Assembly (NCBI GenBank): GCA_031278075.1
Contig: JAITLE010000201.1
Coordinates: 1-19,029, forward strand
Origin: Bifidobacteriaceae bacterium
Lineage (GTDB): Bacteria > Actinomycetota > Actinomycetes > Actinomycetales > WQXJ01
Length of the DNA: 19,029 nucleotides
Reading direction: 5' to 3'
The notes under the pieces were generated by a model. The model was not told where the DNA came from, did not search any database, and saw only the letters and a list, made by a program, of their open reading frames with translations. Each line of letters starts with the position of its first letter. The first letter of the stretch is position 1. Shown here in pieces: positions 1 through 6,314 of the stretch. A program made the position numbers and the translations under genes.

Positions 1-531
1 CGCGTAAACCGCGAGGATGACCGTGTTGTCGAGGGCCCGCATGCCGCGCAGCGCGAGCAACGTCAACAGCGCGACCAGGGCGACAGCGACCCACTTCGTG
101 CTCTCCTCGAAGTCGGGGATGACGGCGGCGAAGTACTGTGCCCCAGCCGAGACCGACACCGCCACGGTCAGCAGGGAGTCCACCATCGCCGCGCCCCCGA
201 CCAGGCCGCCGGCCATCAGCCCCAAGTTCTCCTTGGCCACCGTGTAGTCGCCGCCGCCATCTGGGTAAGCCTTGATGGTCTGGCGATAAGAGGCGATGAC
301 CGCCGCCATCACCGCCGCGATGGCGAGCCCCACCCACGGGCTGAGCGCCATCCCGGCCACACCGGCCGCGGCCAGGGTCAACAAGATCTCGTCAGGCGCG
401 TACGCCACCGAGCTCAGCGCGTCGGGCGCCAACAACGGCAGCGCGTAACGGATGCGCAGCGCGCGGGGTTTGGCGCGCGGGGCGAATTCCCGCGTCGGTT
501 TGCCCAGCGCGAGTCGCCCCAACGCCCCCAT
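1..531 (-). CDS. APC-family amino-acid permease, N-terminal part (runs off left edge)
   Basis: The frame is open from the left edge to an ATG at 529-531, giving the first 177 residues of an integral membrane protein; the C-terminal part lies outside the window. After a short basic N-terminus (GRLALGKPTREF, then KPRALRIRYALP) comes the helix-1 motif DALSSVAYAPDEILLTL, typical of a large actinobacterial APC-superfamily permease group. Further hydrophobic segments follow, with a YPDGGGDYTVAKENLG loop between helices. A GTG at 541-543 would add four residues (MPDL); the next upstream in-frame codon of note is a TAG stop at 553-555, so only these two starts are likely. Neither has a clear ribosome binding site. 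The gene diverges from the two TrkA genes, as Rv2690c does from ceoB-ceoC in M. tuberculosis. It probably imports an amino acid or related substrate, but the substrate cannot be read from the sequence. A potassium role is suggested only by its neighbours. Confidence 0.85.
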   Translation of the reverse strand, partial: MGALGRLALGKPTREFAPRAKPRALRIRYALPLLAPDALSSVAYAPDEILLTLAAAGVAGMALSPWVGLAIAAVMAAVIASYRQTIKAYPDGGGDYTVAKENLGLMAGGLVGGAAMVDSLLTVAVSVSAGAQYFAAVIPDFEESTKWVAVALVALLTLLALRGMRALDNTVILAVYA

Positions 532-616
532 CAGATCTGGCACCGGGCCAGCCTATTACGCGCCGCCGACACCGTAAGGGCCTGGGAACGGCCTCGCCGG
601 CGATCGGGCAGCGTGC

Positions 617-622
617 CACAAT
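617..622 (+). promoter_or_regulatory. Candidate -10 element for a leaderless trkA transcript
   Basis: CACAAT lies six bases before the GTG at 629, so transcription would begin at or next to the start codon. No Shine-Dalgarno sequence precedes that GTG. A -10 hexamer at this distance is usual for leaderless genes in actinobacteria. No convincing -35 hexamer is visible. This is inference from spacing. Confidence 0.4.
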
Positions 623-628
623 CGTCAG

Positions 629-1294
629 GTGCACTTCATCGTGATGGGCTGCGGCCGAGTCGGGGCGCAAGCCGCCACAGCCTTGGAGGCGCGCGGCCAC
701 ACCGTCGCCGTGATCGACCAGGACCCCGCCGCCTTCCGGAAACTCCCGGCGCGCTTCGCCGGCCATCGGGTCACCGGTGTCGGCTTCGACCGTGAGATCC
801 TCCGCCAGGCCGGGATCGCGGAGGCCTACGGCTTCGCCGCGGTCTCGTCTGGCGACAATTCGAACGTCTTGGCCGCGCGCGTGGTGCGGGAGACGTTCGG
901 CGTGGACAACGTGGTCGCGCGGATCTACGACCCGCAGCGCGCCGAGGTCTACCAGCGCCTCGGCATCGCCACCGTCGCGACCGTCCCATGGGCGGCGGAT
1001 CAGGTGCTCCGGCGGGTCCTGCCGGCTGGCGCCGCCGGCGAATACCAGGACCCCAGCGGGCATCTCACGCTGGCCCGGTTCGACCTGCATCCCGCCTGGG
1101 TGGGCGCCGACTTGACGGAGATCGAGGCCGCGGCCCGCGGCCGTGTCGCGTTCATCAGCCGTTTCGGCGACGCCGTCCTGCCCACCGCCCGCACCGTCTA
1201 CCAGGCTGGCGACCTGCTGCACATCATGCTCCCAACCGACGCGATGCTCGCCGCCGAACGCCTGCTCGCCCGCGCCCCGGAGGCGAGGCTCTGA
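629..1294 (+). CDS. TrkA-type (RCK) potassium uptake regulatory protein, first copy
   Basis: A 221-residue cytosolic RCK protein of usual length, gating a potassium transporter in response to bound nucleotide. It has an N-terminal Rossmann fold (TrkA_N) with GCGRVG at residues 7-12 and the ribose-binding Asp30 at the end of strand 2 (VAVIDQD). A C-terminal TrkA_C domain covers roughly residues 135-215. The start is GTG at 629: the Rossmann strand begins at residue 2 and nothing upstream fits. It corresponds in position and length to M. tuberculosis ceoB. Its stop overlaps the next gene's start by one base (TGATG), so the two are co-translated and probably form a complex. No TrkH/KtrB-type membrane subunit lies in the window; the divergent APC permease is the only membrane partner nearby. 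The family assignment is firm, the exact transporter partner is unknown. Confidence 0.93.
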   Translation: MHFIVMGCGRVGAQAATALEARGHTVAVIDQDPAAFRKLPARFAGHRVTGVGFDREILRQAGIAEAYGFAAVSSGDNSNVLAARVVRETFGVDNVVARIYDPQRAEVYQRLGIATVATVPWAADQVLRRVLPAGAAGEYQDPSGHLTLARFDLHPAWVGADLTEIEAAARGRVAFISRFGDAVLPTARTVYQAGDLLHIMLPTDAMLAAERLLARAPEARL

Positions 1295-1950
1295 TGCGTG
1301 TCCTGGTGGCGGGCGCGGGGTCAGTGGGCCGTTCGATCGCCCGCGAGCTGCTGTCTCACGGCCACGAGGTGATCATCGTCGACAAGAGTCCCGCCGCGAT
1401 GAAGGTCGCCTCCGTTCCCGACGCGGATTGGATCCTCGCGGACGCCAACGAGCTGAGCGCGCTCAGTGACGCGCACGTCGAACGGGTCGATGTCGTGGTC
1501 GCCGCCACCGGCGACGACAAAGCCAATCTTGTCCTGGCCTTGTTGGCCAAGTCGGAGTTCGGCGTGCCTCGCGTGGTCGGCCGCGTCAACAACCCCAAGA
1601 ACGAGTGGATGTTCGACCAGGTGTGGGGCGTCGACGTCGCCGTCTCGACGCCCCGCATAATGACGGCGCTGGTCGAGGAGGCGGTCGCGGTGGGCGATGT
1701 CGTCCGCATCCTCACCTTCCGGCAATCGGACACCGATCTGGTCGAGACCACGCTCCCGGAGGCGTCGCCGCTGGTCGGGCAGCGTTTGGCGCAGTGTGCC
1801 TGGCCCGACGACGCCGTGCTGGTGGCGGTGATCCGCGACGGTCGGCCGCTCATTCCGGACCCTGACGAGTCCCTGGAGGCCGGCGACGAGTTGGTGTTCG
1901 TCGCCTCCGACGAGGCGATCGACGCCCTGCAACGCCTCTTGCTGGTGTGA
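1294..1950 (+). CDS. TrkA-type (RCK) potassium uptake regulatory protein, second copy
   Basis: A 218-residue RCK regulator, paralogous to the gene before it. The Rossmann motif GAGSVG is at residues 7-12 and the ribose-binding Asp30 closes strand 2 (VIIVD). VVVAATGDDKANLVLALLAK is the usual strand-4/helix region. A C-terminal TrkA_C domain begins near residue 135 and ends with DELVFVASDEAIDALQRLL. The ATG at 1294-1296 overlaps the preceding TGA by one base and has a GGAGG ribosome binding site at 1279-1283, ten bases upstream. The frame stays open further back, but only as a shadow of the first gene. The order permease / TrkA / TrkA equals Rv2690c-ceoB-ceoC. The two RCK proteins probably act as a heteromeric nucleotide-sensing ring on a potassium channel or transporter encoded elsewhere. 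Confidence 0.94.
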   Translation: MRVLVAGAGSVGRSIARELLSHGHEVIIVDKSPAAMKVASVPDADWILADANELSALSDAHVERVDVVVAATGDDKANLVLALLAKSEFGVPRVVGRVNNPKNEWMFDQVWGVDVAVSTPRIMTALVEEAVAVGDVVRILTFRQSDTDLVETTLPEASPLVGQRLAQCAWPDDAVLVAVIRDGRPLIPDPDESLEAGDELVFVASDEAIDALQRLLLV

Positions 1951-1959
1951 ATCGTCCGC

Positions 1960-1977
1960 TCCTGGCCTCCGCCAGGA
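1960..1977 (+). terminator. Hairpin after the trkA pair, candidate intrinsic terminator
   Basis: TCCTGGC (1960-1966) and GCCAGGA (1971-1977) form a perfect 7-bp stem with a 4-base loop, starting nine bases after the stop codon. Only a short pyrimidine-rich run (TTCTCGCGCCC) follows, so U-tract termination would be weak. The position between two unlinked genes supports a terminator role. Confidence 0.5.
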
Positions 1978-2130
1978 TTCTCGCGCCCACTCAGCCTTCG
2001 GCGCGCCAGCGAACCTGGAGCCGCTCACACCGGGCCGCGTGACCGCCCCGTCGGAGGCGTCCCAGACCAGACCAACTCCCGGCGGCGACATAGACAACCC
2101 CTTAGCGGCTGGGGCGCCAGCCATGCCACC

Positions 2131-2136
2131 TAAGAT
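2131..2136 (+). promoter_or_regulatory. Candidate -10 element for a leaderless DUF4191 transcript
   Basis: TAAGAT fits the actinobacterial TANNNT -10 pattern and ends eight bases before the GTG at 2145, putting the transcription start at the start codon. No ribosome binding site precedes that GTG. No good -35 hexamer is visible. Confidence 0.5.
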
Positions 2137-2144
2137 GGAATGCC

Positions 2145-2936
2145 GTGGCGACTAGAACCCCCTCCCGTGATCCTTGGGCCGAGCCGGAGCTGACCGGCCG
2201 CGCCGGCAAGAAGGCCTCGAAGAAGGCCGCCAAGCGCGCGAAGAAGGAAGCGAAGGCCAGCAAGGAGCGCTGGTACAAGCAGATGGCGCAGGTCTACAAG
2301 ATGGTCCACGCCGTCCAACCGCTGATCTGGCTGTGGTTGGTGTTGTTCGTGGTCGGGATCGTGGGGGCCGCGGTGCTGTTCGGGGCGTTCGTTTGGCGCG
2401 GCCATATCGGTTACATGGCGTTCCTCGCCACCCCGGTGGCGCTGCTCGCGGCGACCATCTTCTTGGCGCGCCGCGCGGAAGCGGCCGCCTACTCCAGGAT
2501 CGAGGGGCGGCCGGGCGCGGTCGCGAGCGCGCTCGGAACCATCCGTCGCGGCTGGACCATCGAACAAGACCCCGTCGCGTTGGACCCGCGGACCATGGAC
2601 ATGGTGTTCCGCATGGTGGGCCGCCCGGGCATAGTGCTGATCGGGGACGGCAACCCGGCGAAACTCGGGGGCATGCTGCGCAAGGAGCGCCAACGGATGG
2701 CGCGGGTCGCGCCGGGCGTGGCGATCACCGAGTTCACGGTGGGCCGCGGCGAGGGGCAAGTCCCGCTCCCGAAGCTGGTGCGGAAGCTGAAGCGGCTCAG
2801 GCCCGTGCTGAAGAAGGCCGCGCTCGGCGAGGTCAACCGGCGGATCCGGTCGATCGGCGGAATGAAGCTGCCCGTCCCGAAGGGGATAGACCCGATGCGC
2901 GCCCGCCCCGACCGCAAAGCGCTGCGCGGCCGCTGA
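2145..2936 (+). CDS. DUF4191 domain-containing membrane protein
   Basis: A 263-residue protein matching the DUF4191 family (Rv2219-like), found in actinobacteria next to glnA1; its function is unknown. It begins with a strongly basic, lysine-rich stretch (about residues 20-45, with repeated KKA/KRAKK) on the cytoplasmic side. Two hydrophobic helices follow at about residues 60-83 and 88-107, then LARRAEAAAYSRIEGRPGA. The rest is a soluble C-terminal domain containing GWTIEQDPVALDPR, VGRPGIVLIGDG and a second basic region that ends the protein. GTG at 2145 is chosen because it starts the natural N-terminus and lies the right distance from a -10 element. In M. tuberculosis an RDD-family gene separates this gene from glnA1; here glnA1 follows directly after 128 bases. 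The family call is confident, the role is not known. Confidence 0.9.
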   Translation: MATRTPSRDPWAEPELTGRAGKKASKKAAKRAKKEAKASKERWYKQMAQVYKMVHAVQPLIWLWLVLFVVGIVGAAVLFGAFVWRGHIGYMAFLATPVALLAATIFLARRAEAAAYSRIEGRPGAVASALGTIRRGWTIEQDPVALDPRTMDMVFRMVGRPGIVLIGDGNPAKLGGMLRKERQRMARVAPGVAITEFTVGRGEGQVPLPKLVRKLKRLRPVLKKAALGEVNRRIRSIGGMKLPVPKGIDPMRARPDRKALRGR

Positions 2937-2962
2937 ACGCCACCCCTGGACCCGACGTGGGC

Positions 2963-3000
2963 GAAACGGGACCGTAACAAGCCCTTCATGGCTGGGTCAC
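2963..3000 (+). promoter_or_regulatory. GlnR-like operator upstream of glnA1
   Basis: Four pentamers occur at exact 11-base intervals: GAAAC (2963-2967), GTAAC (2974-2978), TTCAT (2985-2989) and GTCAC (2996-3000). The actinomycete GlnR box is described as alternating gTnAC and GaAAc half-sites separated by six bases. Three of the four pentamers match perfectly and one is degenerate. The array ends ten bases before a candidate -10 element, so bound regulator would touch RNA polymerase. The spacing match is seen directly; binding by GlnR is inferred. Confidence 0.6.
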
Positions 3001-3010
3001 CCGCCTCTCC

Positions 3011-3016
3011 TAGGGT
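3011..3016 (+). promoter_or_regulatory. Candidate -10 element of the glnA1 promoter
   Basis: TAGGGT fits TANNNT and would start transcription near 3023, leaving a 5' leader of about 40 bases with the ribosome binding site AAGGAG at 3048-3053, eleven bases before the ATG. The expected -35 position (about 2988-2993, ATGGCT) is poor and lies inside the GlnR-like array, which would suit an activator-dependent promoter. Confidence 0.4.
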
Positions 3017-3064
3017 GACGATGTTTGAAACCAACTCCCTCAACACTAAGGAGCACCTACGCCT

Positions 3065-4489
3065 ATGTTCGCCAGTCCTGAGGAGGCCTTAGCCTTCGTT
3101 CGCTCCGAGGGCGTGGAGTTTGTCGACGTCCGGTTCTGCGACCTGCCCGGCATCATGCAGCACTTCACGATCCCTGCGACGGCGTTCACCGAGAGCGCGT
3201 TCGCCGACGGCTTGATGTTCGACGGATCCTCGATCCGCGGCTTCCAAGCCATCCACGAGTCCGACATGAAGCTCATGCCGGATGTCAAGACGGCCTTCGT
3301 CGACCCGTTCCGGGCGCGCAAGACCCTCGTCGTGAACTTCTCCATCGTGGACCCGTTCACAGGGGAGCCGTACTCGCGCGACCCGCGGAACATCGCCGCC
3401 AAAGCGGAGGCGTATCTGGCGTCGACGGGCATCGCCGACACCGCCTTCTTCGCGCCGGAGGCCGAGTTCTACATCTTCGACTCGGTGCGCTACGAGACCA
3501 ACGAGCACGAGTCGTTCTATCACATCGACTCCAACGAGGCGTGGTGGAACACAGGGCGCGAGGAGCCGGGTGGCAACCTCGCCTACAAGACCCGGATCAA
3601 GGGCGGCTACTTCCCTGTCTCGCCGTCCGACCAGATGGCTGACCTGCGTGATCAGATGGTCCACAACCTGGCCGCGGCCGGGCTGGACATGGCACGCGCG
3701 CACCACGAGGTCGGCACCGCGGGACAGCAGGAGATCAACTACCGCTTCTCGTCCTTGCTGCGCGCCGGCGATGACTTGATGAAATTCAAGTACATCATCC
3801 GCAACACCGCCTGGGAGGCGGGCAAGACCGTCACCTTCATGCCCAAGCCGATCTTCGGCGACAACGGCTCAGGCATGCACTGCCACCAGTCGCTGTGGCT
3901 GAACGGGGAACCGCTCTTCTTCGACGAGCGCGGTTACGGCGGCCTGTCGGATCTGGCGCGGTGGTATATCGGTGGCCTGTTGGCCCATGCGCCGGCGCTG
4001 CTCGCGTTCACCAACCCGACCGTCAACTCCTACCACCGCCTGGTCCCCGGCTTCGAGGCCCCAGTCAACCTGGTGTACTCGCAGCGCAACCGGTCGGCGT
4101 GCATCCGGATCCCGGTGACAGGCTCCAGCCCGAAGGCCAAGCGGATCGAGTTCCGTGTGCCTGATCCCTCGTCCAACCCGTATCTCGCGTTCTCCGCCCA
4201 GTTGATGGCCGGCCTCGACGGGATCAAGAACCGGACCGAGCCCGCGGATCCAGTCGACAAGGATCTGTATGAGCTCCCGCCCGCGGAGCACGCCGCGATT
4301 CAGCAGGTGCCCGGCTCCCTTCCGGAGGTGCTGGACGCGCTGGAGCAGGACCATGAGTTCCTGACCGACGGCGACGTGTTCACACCCGATCTGATCTCGA
4401 CCTGGATCGACTACAAGCGCACCCGTGAGGTCGACCCGCTGCGTCTGCGCCCGCACCCGCACGAGTTCGAGCTGTACTACGACATCTGA
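3065..4489 (+). CDS. glnA: Type I glutamine synthetase GlnA1 (adenylylatable)
   Basis: A 474-residue type I-beta glutamine synthetase, which makes glutamine from glutamate, ammonia and ATP as a cytosolic dodecamer. The N-terminal beta-grasp domain carries FDGSSIRGF with Asp53, equivalent to the ammonia-site Asp50. Catalytic signatures follow in order: APEAEFYIF (metal-binding Glu), HHEVGTAGQQEINYRF, NGSGMHCHQSL (ATP/metal site), the flap PGFEAPVN with its catalytic Glu, NRSACIRIP and KRIEFRVPD. KDLYELPP places the adenylylation tyrosine at residue 402, so GlnE encoded downstream on the other strand can silence this enzyme. Length is normal for the family. The start is ATG at 3065 with AAGGAG upstream. 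The gene is probably monocistronic, with its own GlnR-like operator before it and a strong terminator after it. Assignment as the main housekeeping glutamine synthetase is well supported. Confidence 0.98.
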   Translation: MFASPEEALAFVRSEGVEFVDVRFCDLPGIMQHFTIPATAFTESAFADGLMFDGSSIRGFQAIHESDMKLMPDVKTAFVDPFRARKTLVVNFSIVDPFTGEPYSRDPRNIAAKAEAYLASTGIADTAFFAPEAEFYIFDSVRYETNEHESFYHIDSNEAWWNTGREEPGGNLAYKTRIKGGYFPVSPSDQMADLRDQMVHNLAAAGLDMARAHHEVGTAGQQEINYRFSSLLRAGDDLMKFKYIIRNTAWEAGKTVTFMPKPIFGDNGSGMHCHQSLWLNGEPLFFDERGYGGLSDLARWYIGGLLAHAPALLAFTNPTVNSYHRLVPGFEAPVNLVYSQRNRSACIRIPVTGSSPKAKRIEFRVPDPSSNPYLAFSAQLMAGLDGIKNRTEPADPVDKDLYELPPAEHAAIQQVPGSLPEVLDALEQDHEFLTDGDVFTPDLISTWIDYKRTREVDPLRLRPHPHEFELYYDI

Positions 4490-4506
4490 GCCGACGCTCA
4501 AACAGT

Positions 4507-4553
4507 CGAACGAGGGGCGTTCCCGCTGAGCGGGGGCGCCCCTCGTTCGTTTC
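4507..4553 (+). terminator. Strong intrinsic terminator of glnA1
   Basis: CGAACGAGGGGCG (4507-4519) pairs perfectly over 13 bases with CGCCCCTCGTTCG (4537-4549). The 17-base loop contains a further CCCGC/GCGGG stem, and the structure is followed by TTTCC. It starts 18 bases after the glnA1 stop. Confidence 0.88.
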
Positions 4554-4566
4554 CCCGCCCCGCGCC

Positions 4567-4588
4567 GCGCCGCGGGGCCCCGCGGCGC
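4567..4588 (+). repeat. Perfect 22-bp GC palindrome between glnA1 and panD
   Basis: GCGCCGCGGGG is followed directly by its reverse complement, giving 11-bp arms with no spacer and only G and C bases. It lies 18 bases beyond the glnA1 terminator stem. It could fold as a short-loop hairpin in RNA, acting as a back-up terminator, or be a protein site. There is no T-tract. The function is unknown. Confidence 0.5.
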
Positions 4589-4737
4589 CTAGTCCACGAT
4601 CCGGCCAAGGCTCAGCCCTCGGGCGGCCATGCCGCCTGAGAGGAAGCTGACAGCTCACGGGTTATCGTTGTCTTCGGCGAGTCCGCCTCGCCCCGCCCGG
4701 CAGCGCCACCCGACCAACCACCTGTGAGGAACCCGAG

Positions 4738-5169
4738 ATGACCGTCCTAGGCCGCCCGATGATGCTCTCCAAGATCCACCGGGCCACGGTCACCGACGCG
4801 AACCGGGATTACATCGGCTCCATCACCATCGACGCGGACCTGCTCCGCGCCGCCGGCCTGGCGCCGCATCAGCAAGTGGACGTCCTGAACGTGACGAACG
4901 GCCACCGTTTGACCACCTACACCATCGAAGGGGCGCCCGGATCGGGCGCCGTCACCGTCAACGGGGCGGCGGCGCGCCTGGCGGCCAAGGGCGACCTGGT
5001 GATAGTCGTGGGCTACGGAATCGTCGCGGAGAACGCGGTCGCCGGCCACCAGCCAAAGGTGGTCTTCGTCGACCAATGCAACCGCCCCGTCCCAGGGGCC
5101 GCCGTTCACACCACACCCACCGCCCACACCGCCCAAGTCCCCCACCCCGCCGCGCGGCGCCACGCCTGA
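4738..5169 (+). CDS. panD: Aspartate 1-decarboxylase PanD
   Basis: A 143-residue pyruvoyl-dependent aspartate decarboxylase, which makes beta-alanine for pantothenate and coenzyme A. The proenzyme self-cleaves at Gly27-Ser28 in YIGSITID, turning Ser28 (canonical Ser25) into the pyruvoyl group. Other active-site residues are present: Lys12 in SKIHRATVT, Arg57, and Thr60-Tyr61 in LTTYTIEG; VNGAAARL and QPKVVFVD also match the family. The ATG at 4738 has GAGGA seven bases upstream; starting at Met8 or Met9 would give the canonical N-terminus but has no ribosome binding site. After the core (about residue 120) comes a Pro/His/Thr-rich tail ending PHPAARRHA. The next gene starts 17 bases on, suggesting an operon. 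Unlike many genomes, panC and panB are not adjacent. The assignment is confident. Confidence 0.96.
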   Translation: MTVLGRPMMLSKIHRATVTDANRDYIGSITIDADLLRAAGLAPHQQVDVLNVTNGHRLTTYTIEGAPGSGAVTVNGAAARLAAKGDLVIVVGYGIVAENAVAGHQPKVVFVDQCNRPVPGAAVHTTPTAHTAQVPHPAARRHA

Positions 5170-5186
5170 CAAGGAAGATCCCAGCC

Positions 5187-6314
5187 ATGAACAGAGCCCC
5201 GACCTGGTTGACGCGAGCCCTCATCAAGGCGGCGCTGGTGGCGATGGGCGCCATCGTGGTCTGGCAAGCCGTCGGCGTGCTCACGCCGTTGATCATGGTG
5301 GTGGTGACCGCCCTGTTCGTGGCGCTCGCGATCGAGCCGCCAGTCGATTGGCTGGTCAAGCGTGGCTGGAAACGGGGCTTGGCGACCGGCGCCGTGATGG
5401 TCGGGGTGTTCCTCGCGGTGGCCGCCGCCGGCGCGGCCTTCGGCAGCATGCTGGTCGGCCAGATCGGTGAGCTGGTCGAACAGATCCCCAGGGTCTACGA
5501 GCAGGTGGCCGAATGGATCGCGCGACGCTTCGACGCCGAGATCCCCACCCAGAACGAGGCCCTCCAACAAGTGGTTCAATCCTGGGGCGCCACTCTGGCG
5601 GCCAACGCCTGGGCGGTCGGCGCACGCGCCTTCTCTGGCCTGGTCTCAGCGCTGGGCCTGGTCCTGCTCGTGTATTACATCTCGGCGCAGGGGCCCAAGC
5701 TGCGCGCCACCATCTGCGCGCCGCTGCCCCCGGAGCATCAGCGCCTGGTGTTGCGCGTCTGGGCGACAGCTCAGGAGAAGACGGCCGGCTACATCTCGTC
5801 CCGTGTCATCTTGGCGCTGATCAACGCCGTGGCGACGTTCATCATGCTGTCGATCCTCCAGGTCCGCTACGCCCTGCCGCTGGCTTTGTTCTGCGGCGTC
5901 GTCTCACAGTTCGTCCCGACGGTCGGCACTTACCTGGGCGGCGCCGGCCCGGTGCTCATCGCCCTGACCCAGGATCCAGTCAAGGGCCTCGCGGTGCTCA
6001 TCTTCATCGTGGCGTATCAGCAGGTCGAGAACTTCCTCCTCGCGCCGAAGCTCACCTCGAAGGCGATGGAGATCAACCCCGCGGTGGCGTTCTTGTCGGT
6101 CATCGCGCTCGGCACCCTCCTCGGCCCGGTGGGCGCGCTCCTCTCCCTGCCGATCGTCGCCACCTTCCAGGCGATCATCTCGACTTACGTCCACCGCTAC
6201 AGCCTCGTCGAGGACGATCTGCTGGTCCAGGACACGCCCACCGCCAAGCCGCCGAAGCCCGCCGACCCGCCGCCCGATGCCGTGCCTGAAGCCTCGCTCC
6301 CAGGTCACGAATAG
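5187..6314 (+). CDS. AI-2E family transporter (PerM/UPF0118-type membrane protein)
   Basis: A 375-residue polytopic membrane protein of the AI-2E transporter family. Members export small molecules (autoinducer-2 in E. coli TqsA) or act as ion antiporters, so the substrate here is open. It has an N-terminal helix pair (residues about 10-50, with AIEPPVDWLVKRGWKRG between helix groups) and a third helix near 65-90. A soluble segment follows with QIGELVEQIPRVYEQV. The diagnostic C-terminal half contains FVPTVGTYLGGAGPVLIAL, QQVENFLLAPKL and a GTLLGPVGALLSLPIVA helix. It ends in a proline-rich cytosolic tail. ATG at 5187 is preceded by AAGGAAG (5171-5177). A longer in-frame start at 5076 lies inside panD and is rejected. 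The TAG stop overlaps the 3' end of convergent glnE by ten bases. Co-transcription with panD is likely from the 17-base gap. Confidence 0.9.
   Translation: MNRAPTWLTRALIKAALVAMGAIVVWQAVGVLTPLIMVVVTALFVALAIEPPVDWLVKRGWKRGLATGAVMVGVFLAVAAAGAAFGSMLVGQIGELVEQIPRVYEQVAEWIARRFDAEIPTQNEALQQVVQSWGATLAANAWAVGARAFSGLVSALGLVLLVYYISAQGPKLRATICAPLPPEHQRLVLRVWATAQEKTAGYISSRVILALINAVATFIMLSILQVRYALPLALFCGVVSQFVPTVGTYLGGAGPVLIALTQDPVKGLAVLIFIVAYQQVENFLLAPKLTSKAMEINPAVAFLSVIALGTLLGPVGALLSLPIVATFQAIISTYVHRYSLVEDDLLVQDTPTAKPPKPADPPPDAVPEASLPGHE

Noticed and set aside
17..247. Small plus-strand open frame of 76 codons
   Set aside because: The minus strand here encodes clear APC permease sequence.
4645..4670. 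Possible panD promoter with CTGACA and TATCGT
   Set aside because: The two hexamers are only ten bases apart, too close for a sigma-70-type promoter; TATCGT alone is weak evidence.
5076..5186. Longer start for the AI-2E transporter inside panD
   Set aside because: The extension is Pro/Arg/His-rich shadow of panD, and ATG 5187 has a good ribosome binding site and starts the first membrane helix region.
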